A DNA stretch of 27,857 nucleotides from positions 1 to 27,857 of IMG/VR virus record IMGVR_UViG_3300025892_000118. One strand, given 5' to 3'. Shown piece after piece: positions 8,320-15,013 of this stretch; positions within the stretch are counted from its first letter, which is position 1; every line of letters starts with the position of its first letter. The stretch is from a virus. The notes beneath the pieces are model-generated. The model worked only from the letters and a program-made list of their open reading frames with translations. It did no database searches and was not told the DNA's origin. The position numbers were made by a program, and so were the translations under genes.

Positions 8320-8941
8320 CCTTAGCGCAAGCATGAGCAATGTCCATATGCTCTTTTTGTGTACCGTTAGCACCACGAAGTTCAATATAATGTATCCAAC
8401 TACGCAATGTGCCGTTCATGTACAGTCTTGTCTTAGTAATACCTTCCGGTAGTACTTTACGGGCTTGTTCTTTAGCAATGCCCTTTTTTATTGCCCAATC
8501 ATACTCTTTTTTAGCTAATACAGCAATTCTCATCTGAGCATGTAACCAATCTAATTGTAGTTTTTTGTCGTCTACATCAATTGAATTTTGTCTATTCTTT
8601 TCATCTTGTAAACGTGCTTCACTATATTCAAACATATCGCCTTGTTCGTCTGGGTTAGCATAACGTTGACTAAACTCCTGAAAAGCAAAACTTCTATGTC
8701 TTACAATTTGATGAGCAATATCGCGAGTGGTATTAATTTCTAAACATGCGCTTACCATTTCTAATGGTGACCAGTGAGCATGTTTGATCAAGTACTTAAT
8801 TAGTTTTTCACTAGTTTCGCTATTCATTTGATTAGCTGGATTACTTACTCTAGCACAGTAGGCAATTAGTTCTTGACAATCGTCTAGCCCTAGTTCGTCT
8901 GGTGCTTTACTATAAGAAATTAGTTTGACCTGTGTCATCAT
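8276..8941 (-). CDS. thyX: Flavin-dependent thymidylate synthase ThyX
   Basis: 221 residues with the exact ThyX signature RHR-x7-S at R81-H82-R83 to S91 (RHRSFAFQEFSQRY). ThyX makes dTMP from dUMP using methylenetetrahydrofolate and FAD/NADPH, in the cytoplasm as a homotetramer. The later GTLRSWIHYIELR segment fits the dUMP-binding and tetramer region. Length matches the family. Two adjacent ATGs at 8941 and 8938 both fit, with AAGGACTA upstream; the start overlaps the previous stop by one base. It is the last gene of the leftward block and runs 44 bases into the oppositely oriented radical SAM gene. Role: dTTP supply for AT-rich phage DNA. Confidence 0.95.
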   Translation of the reverse strand: MMTQVKLISYSKAPDELGLDDCQELIAYCARVSNPANQMNSETSEKLIKYLIKHAHWSPLEMVSACLEINTTRDIAHQIVRHRSFAFQEFSQRYANPDEQGDMFEYSEARLQDEKNRQNSIDVDDKKLQLDWLHAQMRIAVLAKKEYDWAIKKGIAKEQARKVLPEGITKTRLYMNGTLRSWIHYIELRGANGTQKEHMDIAHACAKVISEIFPLAQDLNN

Positions 8942-9255
8942 TAGTCCTTCATGATATTTTTAGTTTGATCGTTGATTTCTTCTTTGAGCTTTTTAACGTT
9001 GATATTAAAGTTTACTTGCTCAACTTCCTTAGATACTTCTTTAAGAGCTGACATTAACTTAGCAACTATATCCTTTTCGTTATTAAAAGGTAGTTGTTCA
9101 GTAATGTCAACCTCCCATATACGTCCGTCTTTAAACTTTAACTCAACACCGTGAACATACCTAATAGGCATGCTATTCATGTAGATGTGTTCGAAAACCT
9201 CCGGCCATTCTTCGATAAGATTCTTAGGTGGGCGGATAGTTTTCTTTTTACGCAC
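8941..9255 (-). CDS. Conserved-type small phage protein, unknown function
   Basis: 104 residues beginning RKKKTIRPPKNLIEEWPEVFEH. The N-terminus is basic with a PP-NLIEEWPE motif I recall from T4-like cyanophage hypothetical proteins. A middle beta segment (VELKFKDGRIWEVDI) is followed by a long charged helix (KLMSALKEVSKEVEQV and on). No enzyme motif or membrane segment. It overlaps the upstream gene by 8 bases and thyX by one base, so it is translated as part of the same leftward operon. Function unknown. Confidence 0.75.
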   Translation of the reverse strand: MRKKKTIRPPKNLIEEWPEVFEHIYMNSMPIRYVHGVELKFKDGRIWEVDITEQLPFNNEKDIVAKLMSALKEVSKEVEQVNFNINVKKLKEEINDQTKNIMKD

Positions 9256-9868
9256 TTACATCTTCTTTTGTCTTAGTGGCCTTCTTTTTTGTTGGTACTA
9301 ATTCTTCAGCTTGACGTCTTAGTGCAGCCGCTTCTTTGCTTAACCTATCAGCTTGTGAACGGTAAGACTTCGCTAAATCATCATCACTTAATGGTGCGTT
9401 AGCATCTTGTTTTACTTCAGTTGGTGCTTTTTGAACTGAAGGATTAACGTCTCGAGCAGTAGCAACTGTTTCTTCAGTTTCTGTAACTGATAACTGATCA
9501 ACTGTAACACCTTTTTGTTCGGCGATCATTTGATTAAGTTCGCTTAATACAACAGTGTTAGTACTTGTTGGAGTCATAGTAACTTGACTAGTTCCAACTT
9601 TCTTTAGACGTCCGTCAGTATGTAATGCCATAAGCATTTGTCTACCGTCTGGAAAATAGCGTCTTGAAAGTACATCAGCAAGTTCATTTGCTGTTTGTGC
9701 TTGATCGCTTTCTACGACTTTCATTAGTTCATCGTGTTGAGCATCTGTTAAACGTGATACATCAACAACTAATGCTTGATCTGATTCTCCAGGCAATGTA
9801 CGATATGCTACTAAACACTTAGCATTATTGTTATTCATTTTACCTGTATGCTTTAAATTTTTAGCCAT
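9248..9868 (-). CDS. Conserved-type phage protein beginning MAKNLKHTGKM, unknown function
   Basis: I chose ATG 9868 (206 residues) because AGGAGAAACCC lies immediately upstream; a longer reading to 9946 would add a Gln/Arg-rich stretch that overlaps the previous gene. The N-terminal half (CLVAYRTLPGESDQALVVDV, then SRRYFPDGRQML) is compact and resembles a family I recall from T4-like marine phages. The C-terminal third is charged, with a coiled-coil-like SYRSQADRLSKEAAALRRQAEEL and a Lys-rich end, suggesting a flexible tail. No catalytic motif. Function unknown; a virion or assembly role is possible. Confidence 0.72.
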   Translation of the reverse strand: MAKNLKHTGKMNNNNAKCLVAYRTLPGESDQALVVDVSRLTDAQHDELMKVVESDQAQTANELADVLSRRYFPDGRQMLMALHTDGRLKKVGTSQVTMTPTSTNTVVLSELNQMIAEQKGVTVDQLSVTETEETVATARDVNPSVQKAPTEVKQDANAPLSDDDLAKSYRSQADRLSKEAAALRRQAEELVPTKKKATKTKEDVSA

Positions 9869-9878
9869 GGGTTTCTCC

Positions 9879-10172
9879 TTATTGCGCTGGCGCTGCCGGC
9901 GCTGTTGGTTGAGCTCCTTGATCTGCTGGTGCCGCAGGTGCTTCACCTTCAGCTTGTTTTGGTGTAACTGATTCTAAAAAAGAATTAAGTTTATTAAAAA
10001 CTTTCCCAACTGATTCCATCTCGTTAGCTCTAAATGCGCCACGAGTTGATGCTACATCAATAATTGTTTTAATAGCATTAAGGTCATTGATAGTTAATTC
10101 TGCAGGTGCCTGACCTTCAGCGGCTGGCTGAGCTTGTGTTGCGGCTTCTGCGTTTTTTGCTTCTTCTGTCAT
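9879..10172 (-). CDS. Small acidic protein with Ala/Pro/Gln-rich ends
   Basis: 97 residues, ATG 10172 preceded by AAGGAGATAACTT. Both ends are low-complexity (EAATQAQPAAEGQAPAE and GEAPAAPADQGAQPTAPA) and flank a conserved-looking core, LTINDLNAIKTIIDVASTRG then AFRANEMESVGKVFNKLNSF. The core reads as two helices; the ends should be disordered. I recall similar small proteins beside the MAKNLKHTGKM-type gene in T4-like marine phages, with no assigned function. The gap to the next gene is 10 bases with a strong ribosome site. Confidence 0.72.
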   Translation of the reverse strand: MTEEAKNAEAATQAQPAAEGQAPAELTINDLNAIKTIIDVASTRGAFRANEMESVGKVFNKLNSFLESVTPKQAEGEAPAAPADQGAQPTAPAAPAQ

Positions 10173-10175
10173 AAG

Positions 10176-10433
10176 TTATCTCCTTGTATATGGACAGGCC
10201 AACATAAAGTATGTTAGCTCTTTTTGATCTTCAAATCCAACAAATGCTCTAGTGCCTGTTGAACCTTCTAAGTGGACTAGACAATATCTACCTTTAAGTT
10301 TATAATCAATCCATTCCGAAATTTGGTTATCCCAGAGAAACTCTCTGTTACCTAGATCGAATAAATGAAAAGAGTCTGGTGCCCAGTCGAGCTTTCTTCT
10401 TTTCAATATGCTTAATGGTGAAATGTCTAACAT
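10176..10433 (-). CDS. Small unknown phage protein
   Basis: 85 residues from ATG 10433, with no clear Shine-Dalgarno upstream (an AT-rich TTTAAATA stretch lies 8 bases before the start). Contents include LDWAPDSFHLFDL, an aromatic-rich middle (FLWDNQISEWIDYKLKGRY) and FVGFEDQKELTYFML. It looks like a small globular alpha/beta domain; no family recognised. It sits 3 bases before the next gene, in the same leftward series. Confidence 0.6.
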   Translation of the reverse strand: MLDISPLSILKRRKLDWAPDSFHLFDLGNREFLWDNQISEWIDYKLKGRYCLVHLEGSTGTRAFVGFEDQKELTYFMLACPYTRR

Positions 10434-10469
10434 AGTGCTTGTATTTAAATAATAGCAGTTAATGGTTGT

Positions 10470-10859
10470 TTAATTCTGGATCATTCGTTGACGCAGTGCT
10501 TTGGTATATCCAAATTTCTTAACATCACCGCTAAACAAATATAGTTCAAATGCTGATCTTTCTGAAAACACTGTAATATCCTTCTTTGTTATGAAGTATG
10601 GAGTTTCAATAAATTGATCTAACCATACTAATATTTGTGGTGTTATTATGAACTTTCCTGGAAATTTAATTTTGTATAATTTAAGTTTAGCATCGTTAAC
10701 AACAAAGTCAAGACCTTTCTTAGTCAAACGTAACCCGCCCGACTCTTTAGTTCTTAAGTTATACCACCACTCTACGACTTTTTCTTTAATAAGATCATCT
10801 TCTGGATTTATTTTAGCGGCTTGTAAAAACTTTGCTGTATAATCATCTTTGCTGATCAT
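10470..10859 (-). CDS. Small unknown phage protein
   Basis: About 129 residues. A GTG at 10862 directly precedes ATG 10859; either could be used, with AAAGAG upstream. The protein has a helical N-terminus (INPEDDLIKEKVVEWWYNL), a basic middle (GGLRLTKKGLDFVVNDAKLK) that could be a small winged-helix-like fold, and LRQRMIQN at the end. No enzyme motif. The start overlaps the end of the preceding gene by about 17 bases, indicating coupling. I recall similar proteins in T4-like marine phages but no function. Confidence 0.68.
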   Translation of the reverse strand: MISKDDYTAKFLQAAKINPEDDLIKEKVVEWWYNLRTKESGGLRLTKKGLDFVVNDAKLKLYKIKFPGKFIITPQILVWLDQFIETPYFITKKDITVFSERSAFELYLFSGDVKKFGYTKALRQRMIQN

Positions 10860-11145
10860 CACTCTTTAATACTTCGCCTTTAGTAAGTTTGACAACCTCG
10901 AAGCTTTCAGTTTTAAACATCCGATTCAATTTTCTAGCCAAGTTGTGAGCATGTCCGGGATTACTAAAAGATACTTTTTTGTACTTTGGTCCAGGATAGC
11001 TGGTAACTAGGCTGCCGCTCTTTAAATTGAAAGGAAACCCGTTATAAAACACAGCCCAGATTGCTTCTGCTTCTAGAATCTGTTCTACTTTGTATGTGTC
11101 TTTATTAGCAAACTCTAACAAGACTTTTGGCTTTGGTCTACTCAT
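10843..11145 (-). CDS. Conserved-type small phage protein, unknown function
   Basis: 100 residues, ATG 11145 with AAAGGA 11 bases upstream. The segments SRPKPKVLLEFANK, EAIWAVFYNGFPFNLKS and YPGPKYKKVSFSNPGHA recall a family widespread in T4-like cyanophages, where it has no assigned role. Predicted alpha/beta, soluble and basic. A late-promoter-like GATAAATA lies 33 bases upstream, so this gene may begin a late transcript with its downstream neighbours. Confidence 0.72.
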   Translation of the reverse strand: MSRPKPKVLLEFANKDTYKVEQILEAEAIWAVFYNGFPFNLKSGSLVTSYPGPKYKKVSFSNPGHAHNLARKLNRMFKTESFEVVKLTKGEVLKSDDQQR

Positions 11146-11178
11146 TTTATACGTAATTCCTTTAATTAACTACGCATA

Positions 11179-11186
11179 TATTTATC
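11179..11186 (-). promoter_or_regulatory. Candidate late promoter GATAAATA
   Basis: The minus strand reads GATAAATATATGCGTA, one mismatch from T4 late TATAAATA. With its flank it resembles TATAAATATACGCATA at 1514 over some 15 bases (two differences past the box). It lies in the 44-base gap before the gene starting at 11145. Confidence 0.45.
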
Positions 11187-11189
11187 TAA

Positions 11190-11432
11190 TTAAAACTCGC
11201 CGCCGTCCATCTTGACATTAATTGATTGGTCTTCTACAGAAATACTTTGTATCTTAGTGCTTATATCGTTAATAGTTTGCGATAATTTAGACGATACAAG
11301 TGCTAAATCGTATACTAAATCTTTTCCTTCTTGAAGAGTAATCTTAATTTCTTTTTGATTACTTTTTTCAGCAGTTCTAATACGCTGTACTAACCTTTCG
11401 ATGCTAGGCATTCTTTCCGGTAAGTTACTCAT
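11190..11432 (-). CDS. Small coiled-coil protein, unknown function
   Basis: 80 residues from ATG 11432. It is largely helical: SIERLVQRIRTAEKSNQKEI, then LVYDLALVSSKLSQTINDI, with heptad-like spacing of hydrophobic residues, ending in a short strand (SINVKMDGGEF). A middle segment reads IKITLQEGKDLVYDL. No enzyme motif. It overlaps the upstream gene by 4 bases (ATGA). Small helical proteins at this place are common in T4-like phages; the role is not known to me. Confidence 0.65.
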   Translation of the reverse strand: MSNLPERMPSIERLVQRIRTAEKSNQKEIKITLQEGKDLVYDLALVSSKLSQTINDISTKIQSISVEDQSINVKMDGGEF

Positions 11433-11902
11433 TTAGAAACCTTTGATAACATAGAACGCATTTCCATTTCTGTTTTGAAAGGTCCTTTGTAATCATATCG
11501 TTGAAGTGTAATTAGTTTAGGACAAAATGACTTAACCCATCCTTTATCAAACCTAATTGTATAGTAACCAGCACAATACAAGCTCTTACTGTCTTTACTC
11601 TTAGTAAACAACGGAAGTTTTTTCTTAATATCGAACATGCTATTATGGGGTTTAGTGCTAGTTGAGTAACCATGTACTTCGTTAGGTTGAGAGTTATCAG
11701 CTTCTCTCTTAATTTTCAATACAAAAAAGTCATTACCAAACTGTTGTAGTACGCTTTTTTTATTTGGAAAAAACTGTACACCATTTTCATTACTCATTAC
11801 AAAACGTGTTTCGTCTTTTCTAAGTGTGGCAAATTTCTCACCGTCTTGTTCAACGATCCAAAACTTGTTTTCTATAATTGGTTTAGCAATTAATGTTGTC
11901 AT
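11429..11902 (-). CDS. Conserved-type phage protein, unknown function
   Basis: 157 residues, ATG 11902 in an ATGA overlap with the RNase H stop. Landmarks are IENKFWIVEQDGEKFATL, YSTSTKPHNSMFDIKKKLPL, FTKSKDSKSLYCAGYYTI and WVKSFCPKLITLQRYDYKGP. The set matches a hypothetical family I recall from T4-like marine phages adjacent to the 5'-3' exonuclease. The composition is beta-rich with conserved aromatic and basic residues, so nucleic-acid contact is possible. No catalytic motif visible. Function unknown. Confidence 0.72.
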   Translation of the reverse strand: MTTLIAKPIIENKFWIVEQDGEKFATLRKDETRFVMSNENGVQFFPNKKSVLQQFGNDFFVLKIKREADNSQPNEVHGYSTSTKPHNSMFDIKKKLPLFTKSKDSKSLYCAGYYTIRFDKGWVKSFCPKLITLQRYDYKGPFKTEMEMRSMLSKVSK

Positions 11903-12888
11903 TGTGGATACCTCGCATTTAATGGTTCAGCATAACTCTGTGCCTGATCAATAATTTTCTGTAGATCAAACAAGTTACAAAACTTCATAAGTCTAATACC
12001 TACTTGACTAATGTTTTTATTTTCTTCAATATTTTCAGCAATAGTGTTTGCTATAATTTCTTTAATATCATCAGGTTGACGTGTAAGATCAATAAGAACT
12101 TGATTACGTTCATAATCTTCAAGTACACGATGTTCTTCACCGTTATGATCAGTCCAACGCTGTAGCATTAGATTGTTCCAGTTAAAGCCTTTGCTATCAC
12201 GATCTTCAAATGCTTCTGTTAGTCCTACTTTGTTTCTCGATCCCTTCGTTCTAACTCCCGGATAAGCTGAGAAAACGTTGTCACTTGTGTCTCCACGCAT
12301 ACATTTTTGGAAGAGGAGCCACTCTGGGATTGGAGCGGATTTGTCTTCTCCTGTTTTTTTGTCTTTAACTCTTTGTCCTTTGGCATTAAAATATCCTTCA
12401 TGGGTTATAGTTGTTTCGCTAATACCGTTATACTGGCTAACATTCGGAGCGATAAGTTGCTCAAAGTCACTGTCTGTACTAATGATAACATGATCATCAT
12501 TAGGATGACTCTGAGTCCATCCAGCAATTAGATCGTCTGCTTCTAATTGCGAATTCTGTAATACACTACAATTTGTTTTTTCGTTAATAAAGTCTTTGAA
12601 TGTATCAAATGCTTCCCAAAACAATTTATCTTCTTCTTGTTCTTTCTCAGTTAATGCGGCACGAGCATCACTACGATTGCGCTTATACGGCTCATAGTAA
12701 TCTTTACGCCAACTACGACCTTCTAGACAGAACACAACATGATCACCGTCAAAGTCCTTCCATGCCTTTCGAATACTATTCAGTGTGATATGGAATGCCA
12801 TGCCAATTTTAATATCGGCATCACCTCTAACTACGTGTCTAGCACGAAAAAATGTGTTTGCTGTGTCTACTAGAATATATTTACTCAT
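11899..12888 (-). CDS. rnh: RNase H / FEN-family 5'-3' exonuclease (T4 Rnh-like)
   Basis: 329 residues. Metal-binding acidic residues of the FEN/5'-3' exonuclease family are in order: D8 (YILVDTANTFF), the CLEGRSWRKDYYEPYKRNR segment (54-72), E116-A-D118-D119, D139-S-D141 (ISTDSDFEQL) and RGDTSDN (198-204), followed by a helix-hairpin-type PGVRTKGSRNKVG. In T4, Rnh removes RNA primers from lagging-strand fragments and degrades 5' DNA ends. Length is close to T4 Rnh. ATG 12888 overlaps the upstream stop by 4 bases. Its place in the same leftward block as polymerase and clamp supports a replication role. T4 Rnh is the closest named relative I can suggest. Confidence 0.88.
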   Translation of the reverse strand: MSKYILVDTANTFFRARHVVRGDADIKIGMAFHITLNSIRKAWKDFDGDHVVFCLEGRSWRKDYYEPYKRNRSDARAALTEKEQEEDKLFWEAFDTFKDFINEKTNCSVLQNSQLEADDLIAGWTQSHPNDDHVIISTDSDFEQLIAPNVSQYNGISETTITHEGYFNAKGQRVKDKKTGEDKSAPIPEWLLFQKCMRGDTSDNVFSAYPGVRTKGSRNKVGLTEAFEDRDSKGFNWNNLMLQRWTDHNGEEHRVLEDYERNQVLIDLTRQPDDIKEIIANTIAENIEENKNISQVGIRLMKFCNLFDLQKIIDQAQSYAEPLNARYPQ

Positions 12889-13283
12889 GATACTTCTGAC
12901 TTGCCTTTCTCTATAGGAACTACGTTTATAAATCCTGCGTCTAACGATTTAGCTTCTTCACTACCTTCATCGTCAATTATATTACGAGCTAAGTCCTTAA
13001 ACCAACGATCAACAATTTGTTCATCTGGGTCGCCGTCATAACCGTAACCTTCTTGTTTTAATTTTAACACGAAATACTCGTTCCAGTCAAGCTCAAAGAA
13101 TCCATTTCTAATGTTTTCTGGATTAACTTGTGTATCAAGTACAGCAACCCAAGGTTCTTTCTTCTTAGTTGCTTGCTTCTTTTGTTTTTCTAACAGTTCT
13201 CGATGTTCGTCTACAGGATTTTTATTAGCACTAGTTTTAGTGTTAGTATCCTGTTTGTTAAACATTTTCTTTATAAAGTCCAT
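12885..13283 (-). CDS. Conserved-type phage protein, unknown function
   Basis: 132 residues, ATG 13283 preceded by AAGGAT. A basic, low-complexity N-terminus (KKMFNKQDTNTKTSANKN, then KQATKKKEPW) leads into EPWVAVLDTQVNPENIRNG, FFELDWNEYFVLKLKQEGY and DPDEQIVDRWFKDLARNII. This order (Lys-rich head, PWV-VL, NG-FELDWN-YFV) matches a hypothetical family I recall from T4-like cyanophages. No catalytic motif. It lies between queE (9-base gap) and RNase H (4-base overlap). Function unknown. Confidence 0.72.
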   Translation of the reverse strand: MDFIKKMFNKQDTNTKTSANKNPVDEHRELLEKQKKQATKKKEPWVAVLDTQVNPENIRNGFFELDWNEYFVLKLKQEGYGYDGDPDEQIVDRWFKDLARNIIDDEGSEEAKSLDAGFINVVPIEKGKSEVS

Positions 13284-13292
13284 AATTTATCC

Positions 13293-14204
13293 TTATGTTC
13301 CGATAGCGTTACCGAACAGGTATACGTGTACCCTTGCGGCTACATTATATCCTCGTTCAAATGCCATCTTAGCAACTGATCCGGCTGTTGCTGTTTGTTC
13401 TTCTTCTCTAGCACCGACTGGCATAACCCATACCGGATAGTCTACACCCTGTGCTTTAAATTGTGAGATAACATCTTCCATCTCAACCCATTGATGTTTT
13501 TTACTGCCAACAACAAACTTTAGTTGTCCTTTGCTTGACAACTTTCTGTATTGTGCTACAACTTCAGGCTTAATTGCTTTCTTTGATTTCTCACCTGCTA
13601 CACTCCACAGTTTAGGACTTACACTAAAGAACAGTTCAATTTCGTTATCTGCTTCATAAGTCCAGTAATTAATAAATTCTTGTGTTAGTGCTTGTGTACC
13701 ATTAGTTTCAAATGTAACACTAGCAGGCATATTGCTCATACGCTTGAACTCACGCATAATACCAATGAATGCTTCTTGTCCGTGTCTCATTAACGGCTCG
13801 CCACCTGTAACACAAAAGTGTTGTCTTTGTTGTGTAACAGGATGTAGAAACAATCCTTCTGGATTGCTATCTGTTTTAAGTGTATCAATAATTTGCTGTG
13901 CTAGTTCAACAGCAGTCTTTTGACCCATCAAGTGTTTAAACTTCTTGCTCCAAGTGTAACTACTATCACAACCTTTATCCCATACAGGCAAGTCTTCAAC
14001 ACGTTTTACTGTGCTTGTGTCAAACCGTTCAAATGGCAAATCATAAGTGTCAGGATTGCGAGGATCAATCTGTCCAAATCCATTACACTGTAGATTACAT
14101 AGAAAGAAACGTATCCAAGCAGTAGGCACACCAGTATAGTGTCCTTCGCCTTGAATACTGTGAAAAATTTCACTATAATAATATTTCTTATCTGTTGCTA
14201 TCAT
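13293..14204 (-). CDS. queE: QueE-like 7-carboxy-7-deazaguanine synthase (radical SAM)
   Basis: 303 residues beginning with the QueE signature YYYSEIFHSIQGEG and ending in a QueE-like C-terminus. QueE converts 6-carboxytetrahydropterin to 7-carboxy-7-deazaguanine (CDG). GGEP is at 134-137 and ETNGTQAL follows later, both normal for QueE. The iron-sulfur cysteines are unusual: C36 and C40 are in place (FFLCNLQC), but the third position is not Cys; instead GCDSSYTW with C79 appears 38 residues later. That segment matches the usual CDT end of the motif, so an insertion splits it. A strong sigma-70-type promoter ends 6 bases before the ATG. No ribosome site is visible, so the mRNA may be leaderless. 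FolE, a QueD-like protein and a DpdA-like protein lie upstream on the same strand. Confidence 0.9.
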   Translation of the reverse strand: MIATDKKYYYSEIFHSIQGEGHYTGVPTAWIRFFLCNLQCNGFGQIDPRNPDTYDLPFERFDTSTVKRVEDLPVWDKGCDSSYTWSKKFKHLMGQKTAVELAQQIIDTLKTDSNPEGLFLHPVTQQRQHFCVTGGEPLMRHGQEAFIGIMREFKRMSNMPASVTFETNGTQALTQEFINYWTYEADNEIELFFSVSPKLWSVAGEKSKKAIKPEVVAQYRKLSSKGQLKFVVGSKKHQWVEMEDVISQFKAQGVDYPVWVMPVGAREEEQTATAGSVAKMAFERGYNVAARVHVYLFGNAIGT

Positions 14205-14210
14205 AATACT

Positions 14211-14239
14211 ATTATACCTTTTCTAACCATTTTTGTCAA
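14211..14239 (-). promoter_or_regulatory. Sigma-70-type promoter for queE
   Basis: On the minus strand, TTGACA (14234-14239) and TATAAT (14211-14216) are separated by exactly 17 bases, both perfect consensus. The -35 lies inside the 3' end of the upstream 67-residue gene. A start 7 bases after the -10 would fall on the queE ATG itself, predicting a leaderless transcript. Confidence 0.85.
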
Positions 14240-14426
14240 GTTCTTTTTTAGATATTGACCATGTTTTTTCATCTAATTCTTCCCAAATAAGATCATCACC
14301 GACATCCCAACCAGCTTGATCAATACTGCCAACCGGAAACTCTAAGTATAGTTCTTTTGATTTTCCGTCCTGTTTTACTTCTACTATCCAACTGTTAGGA
14401 CCTGTTTGCTTTGGATATTTGCTCAT
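14223..14426 (-). CDS. Small AbrB-like-looking protein, unknown function
   Basis: 67 residues from ATG 14426 (ATGA overlap with the upstream gene). The second half, ELYLEFPVGSIDQAGWDVGD followed by DLIWEELDEKTWSISKK, has the strand, loop and WxxGD pattern of small swapped-hairpin (AbrB/MazE-like) domains, as in other short phage proteins I recall. DNA binding is possible but not shown. Its end overlaps the -35 of the queE promoter. Confidence 0.62.
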   Translation of the reverse strand: MSKYPKQTGPNSWIVEVKQDGKSKELYLEFPVGSIDQAGWDVGDDLIWEELDEKTWSISKKELDKNG

Positions 14427-15013
14427 CTTAGTTCTTTTACCTTTTCTAATATTCTAGCGCACACTAGTTGATTGCCTTCTGGTGTATAATGATTAATGTT
14501 ACCTTTATAATACGGCCACATCTGCGATAAGTCAAGTTTAAAATCTTCTTTAGCATATTTTAAAGAGGATTCAAAATGATCTATGTGTAGTGTTGGTGTA
14601 TACCTTGTTATGTTTTGTATTTCTTTTCTTAATAAGCTATACATATCTTCGTAATAATCAGGATCGAAATGGTGTTTAAAATAGCCTTTTGCCGCGAACA
14701 CGGACGGCCTAATGCTAAACTTATCGTCAATGTCTGACATTAATAGATCGCAATCTTTGTGTAATTCTGTACTATGTATACTTTGTCTTGTGTGAACTCT
14801 ATACGGGCTTGTGTGAGCTATAATAATTAAACTATACTGTCCTATATTAGAAACACTTTTTAATTGTTTAAGTATTTTATATTCACTTACGCCAGCTTGT
14901 GCTGTGTTAGTAATATCATAATACTGTTTTAGCAACAAAGGCCAACCAACACTCGTATCATTGGGATACTTTGCGGCAAAACTGTCTCCAGCAATTAGCA
15001 GTTTTTGAGCCAT
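14423..15013 (-). CDS. SGNH/GDSL-hydrolase-like protein (second of a pair)
   Basis: 196 residues from ATG 15013 with GAGGATTTTCTAGA upstream, overlapping the preceding gene by 19 bases. KLLIAGDSFAAKYP places a GDS motif at residues 9-11, the nucleophile Ser block of SGNH hydrolases. A central LIIIAHTSPYR strand follows, and NHYTPEGNQLV near the C-terminus carries H175 at the usual catalytic-His place. SGNH enzymes hydrolyse esters, often acetyl groups on sugars or cell-wall polymers. No signal peptide is seen, so a cytoplasmic or virion location is inferred. It follows another GDS-type protein. Confidence 0.66.
   Translation of the reverse strand: MAQKLLIAGDSFAAKYPNDTSVGWPLLLKQYYDITNTAQAGVSEYKILKQLKSVSNIGQYSLIIIAHTSPYRVHTRQSIHSTELHKDCDLLMSDIDDKFSIRPSVFAAKGYFKHHFDPDYYEDMYSLLRKEIQNITRYTPTLHIDHFESSLKYAKEDFKLDLSQMWPYYKGNINHYTPEGNQLVCARILEKVKELR

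Noticed and set aside
9869-9946. N-terminal extension of the MAKNLKHTGKM gene with a Gln/Arg-rich stretch.
   Set aside because: It is the antiphase reading of the Ala/Pro-rich end of the previous gene; the ATG at 9868 has a strong ribosome site.
10442-10449. TTTAAATA on the minus strand before the gene at 10176-10433, similar to a late promoter.
   Set aside because: It is only 8 bases from the ATG, leaving almost no leader, and such a string is common in AT-rich DNA.
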